Assembly (NCBI GenBank): GCA_937924855.1
Contig: CALEYQ010000077.1
Coordinates: 1 to 36,133, forward strand
Length of the DNA stretch: 36,133 nucleotides
From: an uncultured Bacteroidota bacterium
Lineage (GTDB): Bacteria; Bacteroidota; Bacteroidia; JADZBD01
Reading direction: 5' to 3'
Under the pieces are notes generated by a model. It did no database searches. It saw only the letters and a list, made by a program, of their open reading frames with translations, and was not told the origin of the DNA. The position numbers and the translations under genes were made by a program. Every line of letters starts with the position of its first letter. Position 1 is the stretch's first letter. Below, in pieces: positions 24,491 through 32,152 of the stretch.

Positions 24491-25870
24491 TCAGTTATTG
24501 GCTATTACTTCATTTTCTTCATAAACTACGATGGCCCTGCGGTAAAGTTGGAGAACCGAATCATTAAGATTTATCGTAAGGCCAGGTCTTGGCAATTGTA
24601 ATGGACCAAAAAAGTCTTGATTCCAGGGAAACCTGGGGTCATTGGGGAAAATGCTGAAATCCCATTCGCCTTTTTCGGCAATTCTGGGTACCACTGACGA
24701 TACAAGGGGGCTGAGTCTTAATTTTTCTGCTGTTTCCCGCGTCAGGTTCAGTGAAATTCCGGTATCGAGTCCGGAAGGAGAAGGTGGGTCGGTAATATCA
24801 AGATCATCTAAAAGTTTTTTTATGTTTCCACCGCCTTTAAATGTTACGATGTGAGCCATTTGAAGGTGGGTAGGAACGAAGGCTTTGTTTCCATTGAGAA
24901 AGAGTTCTCCTTCTTTTACTTCAATAACATCTCCCGGAGTTCCCACACATCTCTTTACATAATTTTCCCTTTTATCAACAGGCCGGGCTACTTTCTTTCC
25001 AAAGGGAATCTGCATGTTCCGAAAGCGGAGGTCAACCTGGTTAAAATTGCCCGGGTTGTTTACATATTCATAGGCTCTTGGGTAAAAATCGCTGAGCGGG
25101 CGATTGCTTCGCTCGTCGTTTTTAAATAACATGGCGTGTTCGCGGATAATTCCGTAATAACTGCGATCTCCGTAATTGGTGATAACCGTATCACCATCGG
25201 GGTAATTGAAAACCACGATATCGTTATTTTCTACCGGGCGAAAACCGGGCAGACGGTAATAGGGAAGTTTGATCCATTCGAGATAAGATTGGATGTTGAG
25301 AACGGGAATGGTATGATGTACAAAAGGGAAGGAGAGGGGGGTGTTAGGTATTTTCGGTCCGTAGGTGACTTTGCTAACAAACAGAAAATCGCCTACACGA
25401 AGTGTTTTTTCCAGGGAGGATGTAGGAATGGTAAAGGCTTCCAGAATAAAAGTCCGGATGATGGTGGCAGCGATAACGGCAAAAGCAATGGCATCGGCCC
25501 ATTCTCTGCCGGAGGATTTGGAAGCTTTTTCTTTTTCTGAGTAGCCTGTAAAAACAACCGATTTTGAAAATCCCCAATGCGGGAAGGCAATGAAGGGGAA
25601 GAGCCAAACATATAAGTGTTCTAAAAAAGATCGTTTACCAAACATATTAGCCAGGTCGGCCCGGATGAGGAGGAAGACAATAATATTGATTCCGGGCAGG
25701 AGGGTAATCAGGAACCACCAGGTGGGGCGGTTTACAAGTTTTATCCAGAGGTAATAGTTGTAGTAGGGAACCAGTGCTTTCCAGCCTGGCAGTCCGGCCT
25801 TTTGGAAAAGTTTATACAGTCCGGCATGGAGCAGAACAAGGGTAAAGAGGAAGATGATAAATAATGTCAT
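24491..25870 (-). CDS. lepB: Signal peptidase I, first copy, truncated by an in-frame TGA
   Basis: A 459-residue N-terminal part of a long Bacteroidota-type signal peptidase. Residues 1-100 hold several membrane segments (LFIIFLFTLVLLHAG, TWWFLITLLPGINIIVFLL, VWLFPFIAF); another follows at about 127-145. The catalytic Ser is in IPTSSLEKTLRVGDF (S152) and the Lys in YVKRCVGTPGD (K306). Reading stops at TGA 24491-24493, after ENEVIANN, just before box E (GDNRHNSADSR), which lies downstream in the same frame. A complete protein would be about 588 residues. Comparison with relatives suggests the lost residue was probably Gly (GGA to TGA), an inference. A second intact copy follows. It starts 58 nt after dapB in the conserved cluster. 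Confidence 0.9.
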   Translation of the reverse strand: MTLFIIFLFTLVLLHAGLYKLFQKAGLPGWKALVPYYNYYLWIKLVNRPTWWFLITLLPGINIIVFLLIRADLANMFGKRSFLEHLYVWLFPFIAFPHWGFSKSVVFTGYSEKEKASKSSGREWADAIAFAVIAATIIRTFILEAFTIPTSSLEKTLRVGDFLFVSKVTYGPKIPNTPLSFPFVHHTIPVLNIQSYLEWIKLPYYRLPGFRPVENNDIVVFNYPDGDTVITNYGDRSYYGIIREHAMLFKNDERSNRPLSDFYPRAYEYVNNPGNFNQVDLRFRNMQIPFGKKVARPVDKRENYVKRCVGTPGDVIEVKEGELFLNGNKAFVPTHLQMAHIVTFKGGGNIKKLLDDLDITDPPSPSGLDTGISLNLTRETAEKLRLSPLVSSVVPRIAEKGEWDFSIFPNDPRFPWNQDFFGPLQLPRPGLTINLNDSVLQLYRRAIVVYEENEVIANN

Positions 25871-25928
25871 TTGAGAGGGCTAAACGATGTATGGTTTTCG
25901 AAAATTGTAAAATAAATCTTAAAAAAAA

Positions 25929-26639
25929 CTAAAATCCCAAAAGGTCTTCCATGCCAAAGACTCCTTTTTTTCCGGGTAAAAATTCTGCGGCCAGTACGGC
26001 ACCCAGGGCAAAACCTTTGCGGTTTTTTGCGGTATGCCGGATCAGAATTTCATCAACGGGCGAGGAATAGGAAACGGAATGGGTTCCCGGAACCTGGTTT
26101 TCTCTTTTGGAGATTATGGGTAAAAGCTGGTCGGAGGGTTCGTTTATCCAGGATTTAATCTCTTTTCGTTCCGCAAGAATGCCTTCCGCCAGGGTAATGG
26201 CAGTTCCCGAGGGGGCGTCTTTTTTTTCAGTGTGGTGAATTTCCTCCATGCTGATGGTGTACTGGGGGTGATTTTTCATCAGGCGGGCGAGATGAGTGTT
26301 GACCCGGAAAAAAATATTCACTCCTACCGAAAAGTTCGAGGCCCAAAAAAGGGAATGATTGCCCTCGGTACACAGGGAAATAACTTTTTTCATTTCATCG
26401 TACCATCCTGTGGTTCCCACCACAATGGGAATGTTGAGCGAAAAACACATTTTCATGTTTTTAACGGCAGCTCCCGGGATGGTAAATTCTATGGCAACAT
26501 CTGGTGCCGAATCTTTCAGTATTTGCTCCGGATTTTCATCCCCTTCGTTGAGTCTGGCAACAATTGTATGTCCGCGGGAAATGGCAATTTGTTCAATCTC
26601 CTTTCCCATTTTTCCGTATCCAATCAAAGCTATTTTCAC
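25929..26639 (-). CDS. dapB: 4-hydroxy-tetrahydrodipicolinate reductase
   Basis: DapB reduces 4-hydroxy-tetrahydrodipicolinate with NAD(P)H in the diaminopimelate/lysine pathway, feeding peptidoglycan and protein synthesis. At 236 residues it has the short form common in Bacteroidota (E. coli 273). The nucleotide site GYGKMG is at residues 8-12, and the catalytic motif EIHHTEKKDAPSGTA gives H135 and K139. The FALGAVLAAEFLPGKKGVF C-terminus fits. The start is GTG 26639, 9 nt after the DUF5683 stop; no ATG fits the conserved N-terminus. Confidence 0.95.
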   Translation of the reverse strand: MKIALIGYGKMGKEIEQIAISRGHTIVARLNEGDENPEQILKDSAPDVAIEFTIPGAAVKNMKMCFSLNIPIVVGTTGWYDEMKKVISLCTEGNHSLFWASNFSVGVNIFFRVNTHLARLMKNHPQYTISMEEIHHTEKKDAPSGTAITLAEGILAERKEIKSWINEPSDQLLPIISKRENQVPGTHSVSYSSPVDEILIRHTAKNRKGFALGAVLAAEFLPGKKGVFGMEDLLGF

Positions 26640-26648
26640 AGGACAAAT

Positions 26649-27200
26649 TTAGAATTTAAATCCAATGGAGAGTCCGTGGGAATAGGATTGCATTTGAGGC
26701 CACCATTGGTTATTGTATCGCAGGCTGAGTTGATTTGAAACGTCGAAGTTTTTCAGGTGGGCGTCAACGCTCGCATCCACAATGTTGAGACCATAAAACA
26801 AAGCAGTCAGAAACAAATTCAGATCCCGGTAGCGGCGGTAAAAGTCCACGTTTTCCCTTACCTGTTCGTCGGAAAAGCGGGGATATTTATTATCTGTTGT
26901 GTTGGGGTCGTCGTCAGTTCTGAAAATATAGGCCTGTTTATAGGATTTGAACTCCCTGTGGGTATAGTTTACGAACCATACCGGAATGCCCATGCCGGCA
27001 TAAACCAAAGGAATTTTCCAGTATTTTTTGTTGTAGGCTTGTCCCAATCCGGGGAGGCAGGCGGAAAAAATGGCTGCTTTTTTCGGGCTGTGTAATTTTG
27101 CGAGGGTATCCTGCCCATATACTGTCCCATTGCCCAAGGCGGCAAAAATCAGGAAAGCGGAGAAAAGGCGTATGAAGGAATTAAATCCCAAGCCTGGCAA
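26649..27200 (-). CDS. DUF5683 domain protein, probable membrane protein
   Basis: A protein of up to 183 residues matching DUF5683, a Bacteroidota family always seen by me next to parB and dapB. A signal peptide (FIRLFSAFLIFAALGNGTVYGQ) precedes the conserved SPKKAAIFSACLPGLGQAYN, WKIPLVYAGMG and the FYRRYRDLNLFLTALFYGLN segment, with about two membrane helices. Function unknown. There is no ATG at the N-terminus; TTG 27200 (20-nt overlap with parB) or TTG 27191 are the candidate starts, suggesting translational coupling to parB. Confidence 0.85.
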   Translation of the reverse strand: MPGLGFNSFIRLFSAFLIFAALGNGTVYGQDTLAKLHSPKKAAIFSACLPGLGQAYNKKYWKIPLVYAGMGIPVWFVNYTHREFKSYKQAYIFRTDDDPNTTDNKYPRFSDEQVRENVDFYRRYRDLNLFLTALFYGLNIVDASVDAHLKNFDVSNQLSLRYNNQWWPQMQSYSHGLSIGFKF

Positions 27201-28086
27201 TGATTTCGTTAAATTCTTCCTGGTTCTTAAAGGGAATTACAATTTTTCCTTTACCACGGATATTTTTGGTCATCAGTACTTTTTTATTGAACCTTTCCCG
27301 GAGACGATTCAGGGTTTCAACATCGGCGGGATTGTGGATGGCTTTAACCTTGCCTCCCTTTTTTACCCTTCGGGTAACGTATTCCCCTTCGTTATATAGC
27401 CGGGCGAGTTCTTCCACTTGTCTTACCGAAAGGTCGTCATCAACGGTTTGGCGGAAAACATCCATCATGGATTGTTCGTTTACAATGCCCAGAATAGCGC
27501 GGGCATGGCCCATGGATATTTTTTTATCGCGGATTCCTGCCTGCACGGCATCGGGCAATTTCAGGAGGCGGAGGTAATTGGTAACGGTAGTGCGGTCTTT
27601 GCCAATGCGTTCTCCCAGTTCTTCCTGAGACAACCCCACTTCATCAATGAGCCGTTTGTAGCCTAATGCCACTTCAATGGCATTCAGGTTTTCGCGCTGG
27701 ATGTTCTCGATGATTGCCATTTCCAGCATTTCCTGGTCGTTTGCTATGCGCACGTAGGCAGGAATGCTTGTCAGTCCGGCGGCCTGTGAGGCGCGGAATC
27801 TTCTTTCTCCGCTGATGAGTTGGTATTTGTCATAACCCAGTTTGCGAACCGTTACGGGTTGTATTAAGCCGTGTTCTTTGATGGATGTAGCCAGCTCAAG
27901 GAGGGCTTTTTTCTTATTTTTTGTTCTCGGTAGAAAGGGATTGGCTTCAATTTTGTCAACGGGAATATTTCCGATGGAACCTGCTACCAGCGCATCGGAA
28001 TCTTTCCGGGTGGTAACATCGGTTCCTGTATTTTCAAGGAGGGCGCTAAGGCCTCGTCCCAATGCATTTTTCTTTGGGTTTGCCAT
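27181..28086 (-). CDS. parB: Chromosome-partitioning protein ParB
   Basis: ParB binds parS sites, spreads as a CTP-dependent clamp and works with ParA in chromosome segregation. The 301-residue protein starts MANPKKNALGRGLSALLE, the usual ParA-interacting N-terminus. The CTP-binding/ParB-N domain includes PFLPRTKNKKKALLELATSI and GERRFRASQAAGL. A helix-turn-helix follows (LSQEELGERIGKDRTTVTNY), then a C-terminal dimerisation region. It follows parA by 6 nt. No convincing parS palindrome was found in the window. Confidence 0.96.
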   Translation of the reverse strand: MANPKKNALGRGLSALLENTGTDVTTRKDSDALVAGSIGNIPVDKIEANPFLPRTKNKKKALLELATSIKEHGLIQPVTVRKLGYDKYQLISGERRFRASQAAGLTSIPAYVRIANDQEMLEMAIIENIQRENLNAIEVALGYKRLIDEVGLSQEELGERIGKDRTTVTNYLRLLKLPDAVQAGIRDKKISMGHARAILGIVNEQSMMDVFRQTVDDDLSVRQVEELARLYNEGEYVTRRVKKGGKVKAIHNPADVETLNRLRERFNKKVLMTKNIRGKGKIVIPFKNQEEFNEIIARLGI

Positions 28087-28092
28087 GCTTCT

Positions 28093-28914
28093 TTAATTCA
28101 GATTTGCTTTTTCAACATTGATTACTTTATCGCCTTCTTTCAGTTTCGTGAGGTCATTTTTTTGCAACACTTCGCGTGCCAGGTTAAGGTAGTTTATGGC
28201 TCCCTTACTGCTGGCATCGTGCATGATAATGGTTTCTCCGAAGCTTGGGGCTTCACCCAGCTTTGTGTTTCGCTGGATTATGGTATCGAAAACCATTGTC
28301 TGGAAATGGGTTTTTACTTCTTCTACTACCTGATTGCTAAGGCGGAGGCGGATGTCGTACATGGTGAGGAGGATACCTTCAATGGAAAGTTCCGGGTTAA
28401 GTCGCTGCTGCACTATTTTAATGGTGTTGAGGAGTTTGCCCAGACCTTCAAGGGCAAAGTATTCGCACTGAACGGGAACAATAACCGAGTCGGCTGCCGT
28501 CAATGCATTAACTGTAATTAAGCCTAGTGAAGGGGAGCAGTCGATGATGATAAAGTCGTAAGCGTTTTTAATTTTCTCGAGTGATTTCCGCATCATTTTT
28601 TCCCTGTTCGGAAGCGAAATCATTTCAATTTCGGCACCTACCAGGTCGATGTGTGCCGGTAGAATGTCGAGGTTGGGGGTTTGTGTTTGCAGGATGATGT
28701 CGGCAGGTTCAACCCCATCAATAATGCATTCGTAAATGCTGGTTTTGATATTTTTCGGGTCGAAACCTACTCCGCTGGTAGCGTTGGCCTGAGGGTCGGC
28801 ATCAACGATAAGGGTTTTGTGTTCGAGAACCGCCAGCGATGCTGCGAGGTTAATGGCGGTGGTAGTTTTTCCAACTCCTCCTTTTTGATTGGCAATAGCT
28901 ATGATTTTTCCCAT
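28093..28914 (-). CDS. parA: Chromosome-partitioning ATPase ParA/Soj
   Basis: A 273-residue deviant Walker-type ATPase that positions ParB-parS complexes. Walker A is NQKGGVGKTTTAINLA at the N-terminus, followed by VDADPQANATSG and the Walker B-like FIIIDCSPSLG. The SVIVPVQCEYFALEGLG segment and ending are typical of Soj. It heads the parA-parB pair and follows the MBL hydrolase by 17 nt, so transcription may start upstream of the latter. Confidence 0.96.
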   Translation of the reverse strand: MGKIIAIANQKGGVGKTTTAINLAASLAVLEHKTLIVDADPQANATSGVGFDPKNIKTSIYECIIDGVEPADIILQTQTPNLDILPAHIDLVGAEIEMISLPNREKMMRKSLEKIKNAYDFIIIDCSPSLGLITVNALTAADSVIVPVQCEYFALEGLGKLLNTIKIVQQRLNPELSIEGILLTMYDIRLRLSNQVVEEVKTHFQTMVFDTIIQRNTKLGEAPSFGETIIMHDASSKGAINYLNLAREVLQKNDLTKLKEGDKVINVEKANLN

Positions 28915-28931
28915 TTGGTATTTTGTTCTTT

Positions 28932-29615
28932 TTATTTTTCCAGGCTTTGTCCGATTTCCATGAGCGTGAGGGAGGCCCCCGCGCCCTGGAATTTTTTCAC
29001 GGCGTCTTCTTTATCTATTTTAATAAATCCGAAGGTATCGTAATGCATGCCGATGATATCGCGGCATTTTATGAAATCGGTGGCAATTATGGCATTATCT
29101 ACTCCCATGGTAAAGTTGTCTCCTATGGGTAAAAAGGCAAAGTCGAGCTTGCGGTATTCCCCGATAAGTTTCATGTCGTAGGTTAGGGCGGTATCTCCGG
29201 CGTAATAAAAATGTTTTCCGTTCGACTCCACAATAAAACCCATGGGGTTTCCTCCGTAGGTTCCATCCGGAAGCCCGGATGAGTGGGAGGCGGCTACACA
29301 TTTTACTTTTCCAAAGTCAAAAATCCATTTTCCTCCGGTATTCATGGGGTGTGTGTTTGATACGCCTTGTTTGTTCAGCCAGGCATGGATCTCCCAGGAG
29401 CAAATGCATTTGGCTCCGGTTCTTTTGGCAATGGAAACGGCATCGGCCACATGGTCTTCATGCCCATGGGAAATAAGAATGTAATCGGCTTTTATAGAAC
29501 CGGCATTTACCTTCCCTTCGGCCAATGGATTTGGGCTGATAAAGGGATCGAAGAGAAGAATTTTCCCCTGTACCTCTACCGTGAAACATGAATGACCCAA
29601 GTATGTGATTTTCAT
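28932..29615 (-). CDS. Metal-dependent hydrolase, metallo-beta-lactamase fold (UPF0173-like)
   Basis: A 227-residue MBL-fold hydrolase of the UPF0173/UlaG-like group, starting MKITYLGHSCFTVE. The metal-binding motif is SHGHEDH, with further ligands in AASHSSGLPDG, YYAGDTALTYD and the late GMHYDTFGFI His. The substrate is not known for this group in general. No signal peptide, so cytoplasmic. It is the first gene of the parA-parB direction and may be its own unit; a TAACTTTA element about 25 nt upstream is a weak promoter candidate. Confidence 0.88.
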   Translation of the reverse strand: MKITYLGHSCFTVEVQGKILLFDPFISPNPLAEGKVNAGSIKADYILISHGHEDHVADAVSIAKRTGAKCICSWEIHAWLNKQGVSNTHPMNTGGKWIFDFGKVKCVAASHSSGLPDGTYGGNPMGFIVESNGKHFYYAGDTALTYDMKLIGEYRKLDFAFLPIGDNFTMGVDNAIIATDFIKCRDIIGMHYDTFGFIKIDKEDAVKKFQGAGASLTLMEIGQSLEK

Positions 29616-29719
29616 AACAATACGCCGTGGAAACGGACATAAAGTTACAATTTGGCGGGGCTTTAGGGTATTTAAATTAGTAACAGATTGTTAACAGGGA
29701 ATGAACGGGCAGCCGTGAA

Positions 29720-29768
29720 TGAAAAATTAAAAAAGCCGGGTTTTTTTGTTGAGAATTTTTCCCGGCTT
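29720..29768 (-). terminator. Rho-independent terminator after the fadD-fadB operon
   Basis: Arms aagccggg (29733-29740) and cccggctt (29761-29768) form a perfect 8-bp GC-rich stem with a 20-nt loop. On the minus strand TTTTAATTTTTC follows. It sits 18 nt after the FadB-like stop, where a terminator is expected. Confidence 0.75.
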
Positions 29769-29786
29769 GTTTAATAACTTTTTGTT

Positions 29787-30674
29787 TTAATTCCTCAATA
29801 CTTTTCCACCCGTTAAAATGCTTTGGATGCGCTCAAGGGTTTTCTTTTCGCTGCAGAGCGAGAGGAAAGCTTCTCTTTCAAGGTCGAGAAGGTAATCTTC
29901 GCTTACTTCCGCCGGAGCTGAAAGATCGCCTCCGGCTAAAACGAAGGCCAGCTTCAGAGAGATTTTAACATCGTGCTCCGAGATATATTTTCCTTCCTGC
30001 ATGGAATGAGCTCCGAGGTGAGCAAGGCCCAAAGCCTGTTTTCCCAAAACCCTGATGTTTTGACGTTTTACGGGCATGGTATACCCGGCTTCCGCAATTT
30101 CCAGGCATTTGGTTTTAGCTTCGGCCAGTTGGAGTGAGCGGGCCATGATTACTTCGTCCTTTTTGTTAAGATATCCGAGCGAAAAGGCTTCGTGAGCTGA
30201 GGTAGATACCTTTGCCTGCCCGATCGTCAGGAAGCGGTCTCTGAAATTATTCAATTCAATATCTCCTGCCTGAAGTTCGTCGGAAAGCCGGAGGGCAAAT
30301 TCTTTGGTTCCTCCTCCGCCGGGAATTAGGCCAACCCCGAATTCAACCAGTCCCATATAAGTTTCTGCATGGGCCAGTACTTTGTCGGAATGCATGGCAA
30401 GTTCGCAGGCACCACCGAGGGCCATGTTATGGGTGGCAACTACTACGGGAATGGAAGAATATCGAACACGCATCATGGTATTCTGGAAGGCACGAATGGC
30501 AAAATTCAGTTCATCCCATTCCTGTTCAACGGCCATCATGAATATCATTCCCACATTGGCTCCCGCAGAGAAATTTTGTCCTTCATTATAAATCACCAGA
30601 CCCCGGTAATCTTTTTCAGCCATGTCGATAGCCGTATTTATTCCCTGAAGAATTTCCCCGCCGATGCTATTCAT
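29787..30674 (-). CDS. Enoyl-CoA hydratase half of an interrupted FadB-like protein
   Basis: The 295 residues from ATG 30674 are the enoyl-CoA hydratase/isomerase part of the beta-oxidation enzyme: an oxyanion-hole segment (NEGQNFSAGANVGMIF), catalytic Glu in LGGACELAMHSDKV and second Glu in VEFGVGLIPGGGGTKEFAL. Homologous sequence continues upstream in the same frame for 60 more codons (30675-30854, including ENKTVWKNSG and LIDLGDGILNLEFHTK) up to the TAA that ends the dehydrogenase part. In relatives both halves are one chain of about 800 residues. Starting at 30674 the fragment lacks the first strands of the hydratase fold, so independent activity is doubtful without readthrough. Confidence 0.85.
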   Translation of the reverse strand: MNSIGGEILQGINTAIDMAEKDYRGLVIYNEGQNFSAGANVGMIFMMAVEQEWDELNFAIRAFQNTMMRVRYSSIPVVVATHNMALGGACELAMHSDKVLAHAETYMGLVEFGVGLIPGGGGTKEFALRLSDELQAGDIELNNFRDRFLTIGQAKVSTSAHEAFSLGYLNKKDEVIMARSLQLAEAKTKCLEIAEAGYTMPVKRQNIRVLGKQALGLAHLGAHSMQEGKYISEHDVKISLKLAFVLAGGDLSAPAEVSEDYLLDLEREAFLSLCSEKKTLERIQSILTGGKVLRN

Positions 30675-30854
30675 TTTGGTGTGAAATTCAAGGTTCAGTA
30701 TTCCGTCGCCAAGGTCAATAAGCGTGCAACCGCTGTTTTTCCATACGGTTTTGTTTTCCTTTAAAATATCCAGGGAGGGATTTTCTTTGGAACCGGGAAT
30801 TTCCTGGTATCCTTTTCCCGGCTGGAAATACTTTTTGCCTCTTTCGGCGGTATC

Positions 30855-32147
30855 TTAAAAGGAGTTATTCCCCTCTTTTACTATATCCATAACCCTTGCA
30901 GCGGGTTTATACCCTTCTTTCTGCATGGCATCAAGGCTTTCTTTCAGTCCGCAGGCGTCCCAGTATTCGAAGGGACCGAGTTCCCAGCCGAATCCTGCCT
31001 TCATGGCTTCGTCGATGCTGTAGAGGTTGTCGGAAATTTCAGGAATACGGTTAGAGACATAGGCAAAGAGGCTGAAAAAAGATTTGCGGTAAAATTCGCC
31101 GGCTTTATCTTTTCCTCCGATCAGCACTTTCATGCGATCTTTAACCTGGTCGATGCTTCGGGTTAGCTCAAGGGTGGGGAATTTTACTTTTTTTCCGGGT
31201 TTATATTCCAGTGTTTTCAGGTCGAGGGCCTGTATTTCCGATTCACCGTTTTCTTTTTTTACTTTTTTGTAAAATCCCTGTTTTGTTTTTGAGCCCAGCC
31301 ATTTGTTCTCGATCATTTTCCGGATATATCCGGGCAGTTCGAAGTACCGGGCGGCTTCATCTTTTTTAAGGTTTTCTTTGAGACCGTTGGCAACATGCAC
31401 CAGGGTGTCGAGTCCAACCACATCGCAGGTTCTGAAGGTGGCAGATTTTGGTCTTCCGATTACGGGACCGGTAAGTTTGTCTATTTCTTCAACGGAGTAG
31501 GAACCGTTTTCAACCAGGTGAAAAAGGCTCATGATACCAAACACACCTATGCGATTGGCAATAAAAGCGGGCGTGTCTTTGCAGATCACCGGAGTTTTTC
31601 CCAGGTATTTTTCGCCGAATTCGGAAAGGAATTCAATTACTTCGGAATCGGTTTTAGGGGTGGGAATCAATTCCAGCAGGCGGAGGTATCGGGGCGGGTT
31701 GAAAAAATGTGTTCCGCAAAAATGCTTTTGGAAATCTTCCGACCTTCCTTCGATCATCAGATGAATGGGAATGCCGCTGGTATTGGAGGTGATCAGGGTT
31801 CCCGGCTTCCTGAATTTTTCAACCTGTTCAAACACTTTCTTTTTTACCTCAAGTTTTTCAACCACCACTTCAATAACCCATTGGCAATGCGCAATTTCCT
31901 TCATGTGGTCTTCGAAATTTCCGGTCCGGATTCTCCTGGCAAACTCTTTCAGGTAAATGGGAGAGGGGTTTGATTTGATGGAATTTTTCAGGTTCTCATC
32001 GGCAATTTTATTCGGATTTTTTTCGCCCTCCGATTTCAGGTCAAGTAATAAAACTTCAAATCCTGCGTTTGCGAGGTGACAGGCAATGCCGGCCCCCATG
32101 ATTCCGGATCCAAGGACAGCTGCTTTCTTAATGATTCGTTTCCCCAT
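30855..32147 (-). CDS. 3-hydroxyacyl-CoA dehydrogenase half of an interrupted FadB-like protein
   Basis: A 430-residue NAD-dependent 3-hydroxyacyl-CoA dehydrogenase starting MGKRIIKKAAVLGSGIMGAG. The NAD site is GSGIMGAGIACHLANAG, the catalytic His is in GTHFFNPPRYLRLLELIP, and CKDTPAFIANRIGVFG precedes the C-terminal helical domains, ending in EAMKAGFGWELGPFEYWDAC. Reading stops at TAA 30855-30857 right after EGNNSF. Relatives continue with Tyr at this point, so a TAT or TAC codon probably became TAA (inference). The gene follows fadD by 5 nt, forming a fatty-acid degradation operon; the thiolase and acyl-CoA dehydrogenase are not in the window. Confidence 0.9.
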   Translation of the reverse strand: MGKRIIKKAAVLGSGIMGAGIACHLANAGFEVLLLDLKSEGEKNPNKIADENLKNSIKSNPSPIYLKEFARRIRTGNFEDHMKEIAHCQWVIEVVVEKLEVKKKVFEQVEKFRKPGTLITSNTSGIPIHLMIEGRSEDFQKHFCGTHFFNPPRYLRLLELIPTPKTDSEVIEFLSEFGEKYLGKTPVICKDTPAFIANRIGVFGIMSLFHLVENGSYSVEEIDKLTGPVIGRPKSATFRTCDVVGLDTLVHVANGLKENLKKDEAARYFELPGYIRKMIENKWLGSKTKQGFYKKVKKENGESEIQALDLKTLEYKPGKKVKFPTLELTRSIDQVKDRMKVLIGGKDKAGEFYRKSFFSLFAYVSNRIPEISDNLYSIDEAMKAGFGWELGPFEYWDACGLKESLDAMQKEGYKPAARVMDIVKEGNNSF

Positions 32148-32152
32148 ATATT

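Noticed and set aside
24491..24493. TGA read as Gly or another amino acid throughout the genome
   Set aside because: Other genes here end at TGA in the expected place (epimerase at 16175-16177, aminotransferase at 20173-20175, small lipoprotein at 34208-34210), so TGA works as stop.
27181..28914. Replication origin or parS near parA-parB
   Set aside because: I saw no palindrome resembling TGTTnCACGTGnAACA, no dnaA or gidA gene and no DnaA-box cluster. In Bacteroidota parAB need not lie at the origin.
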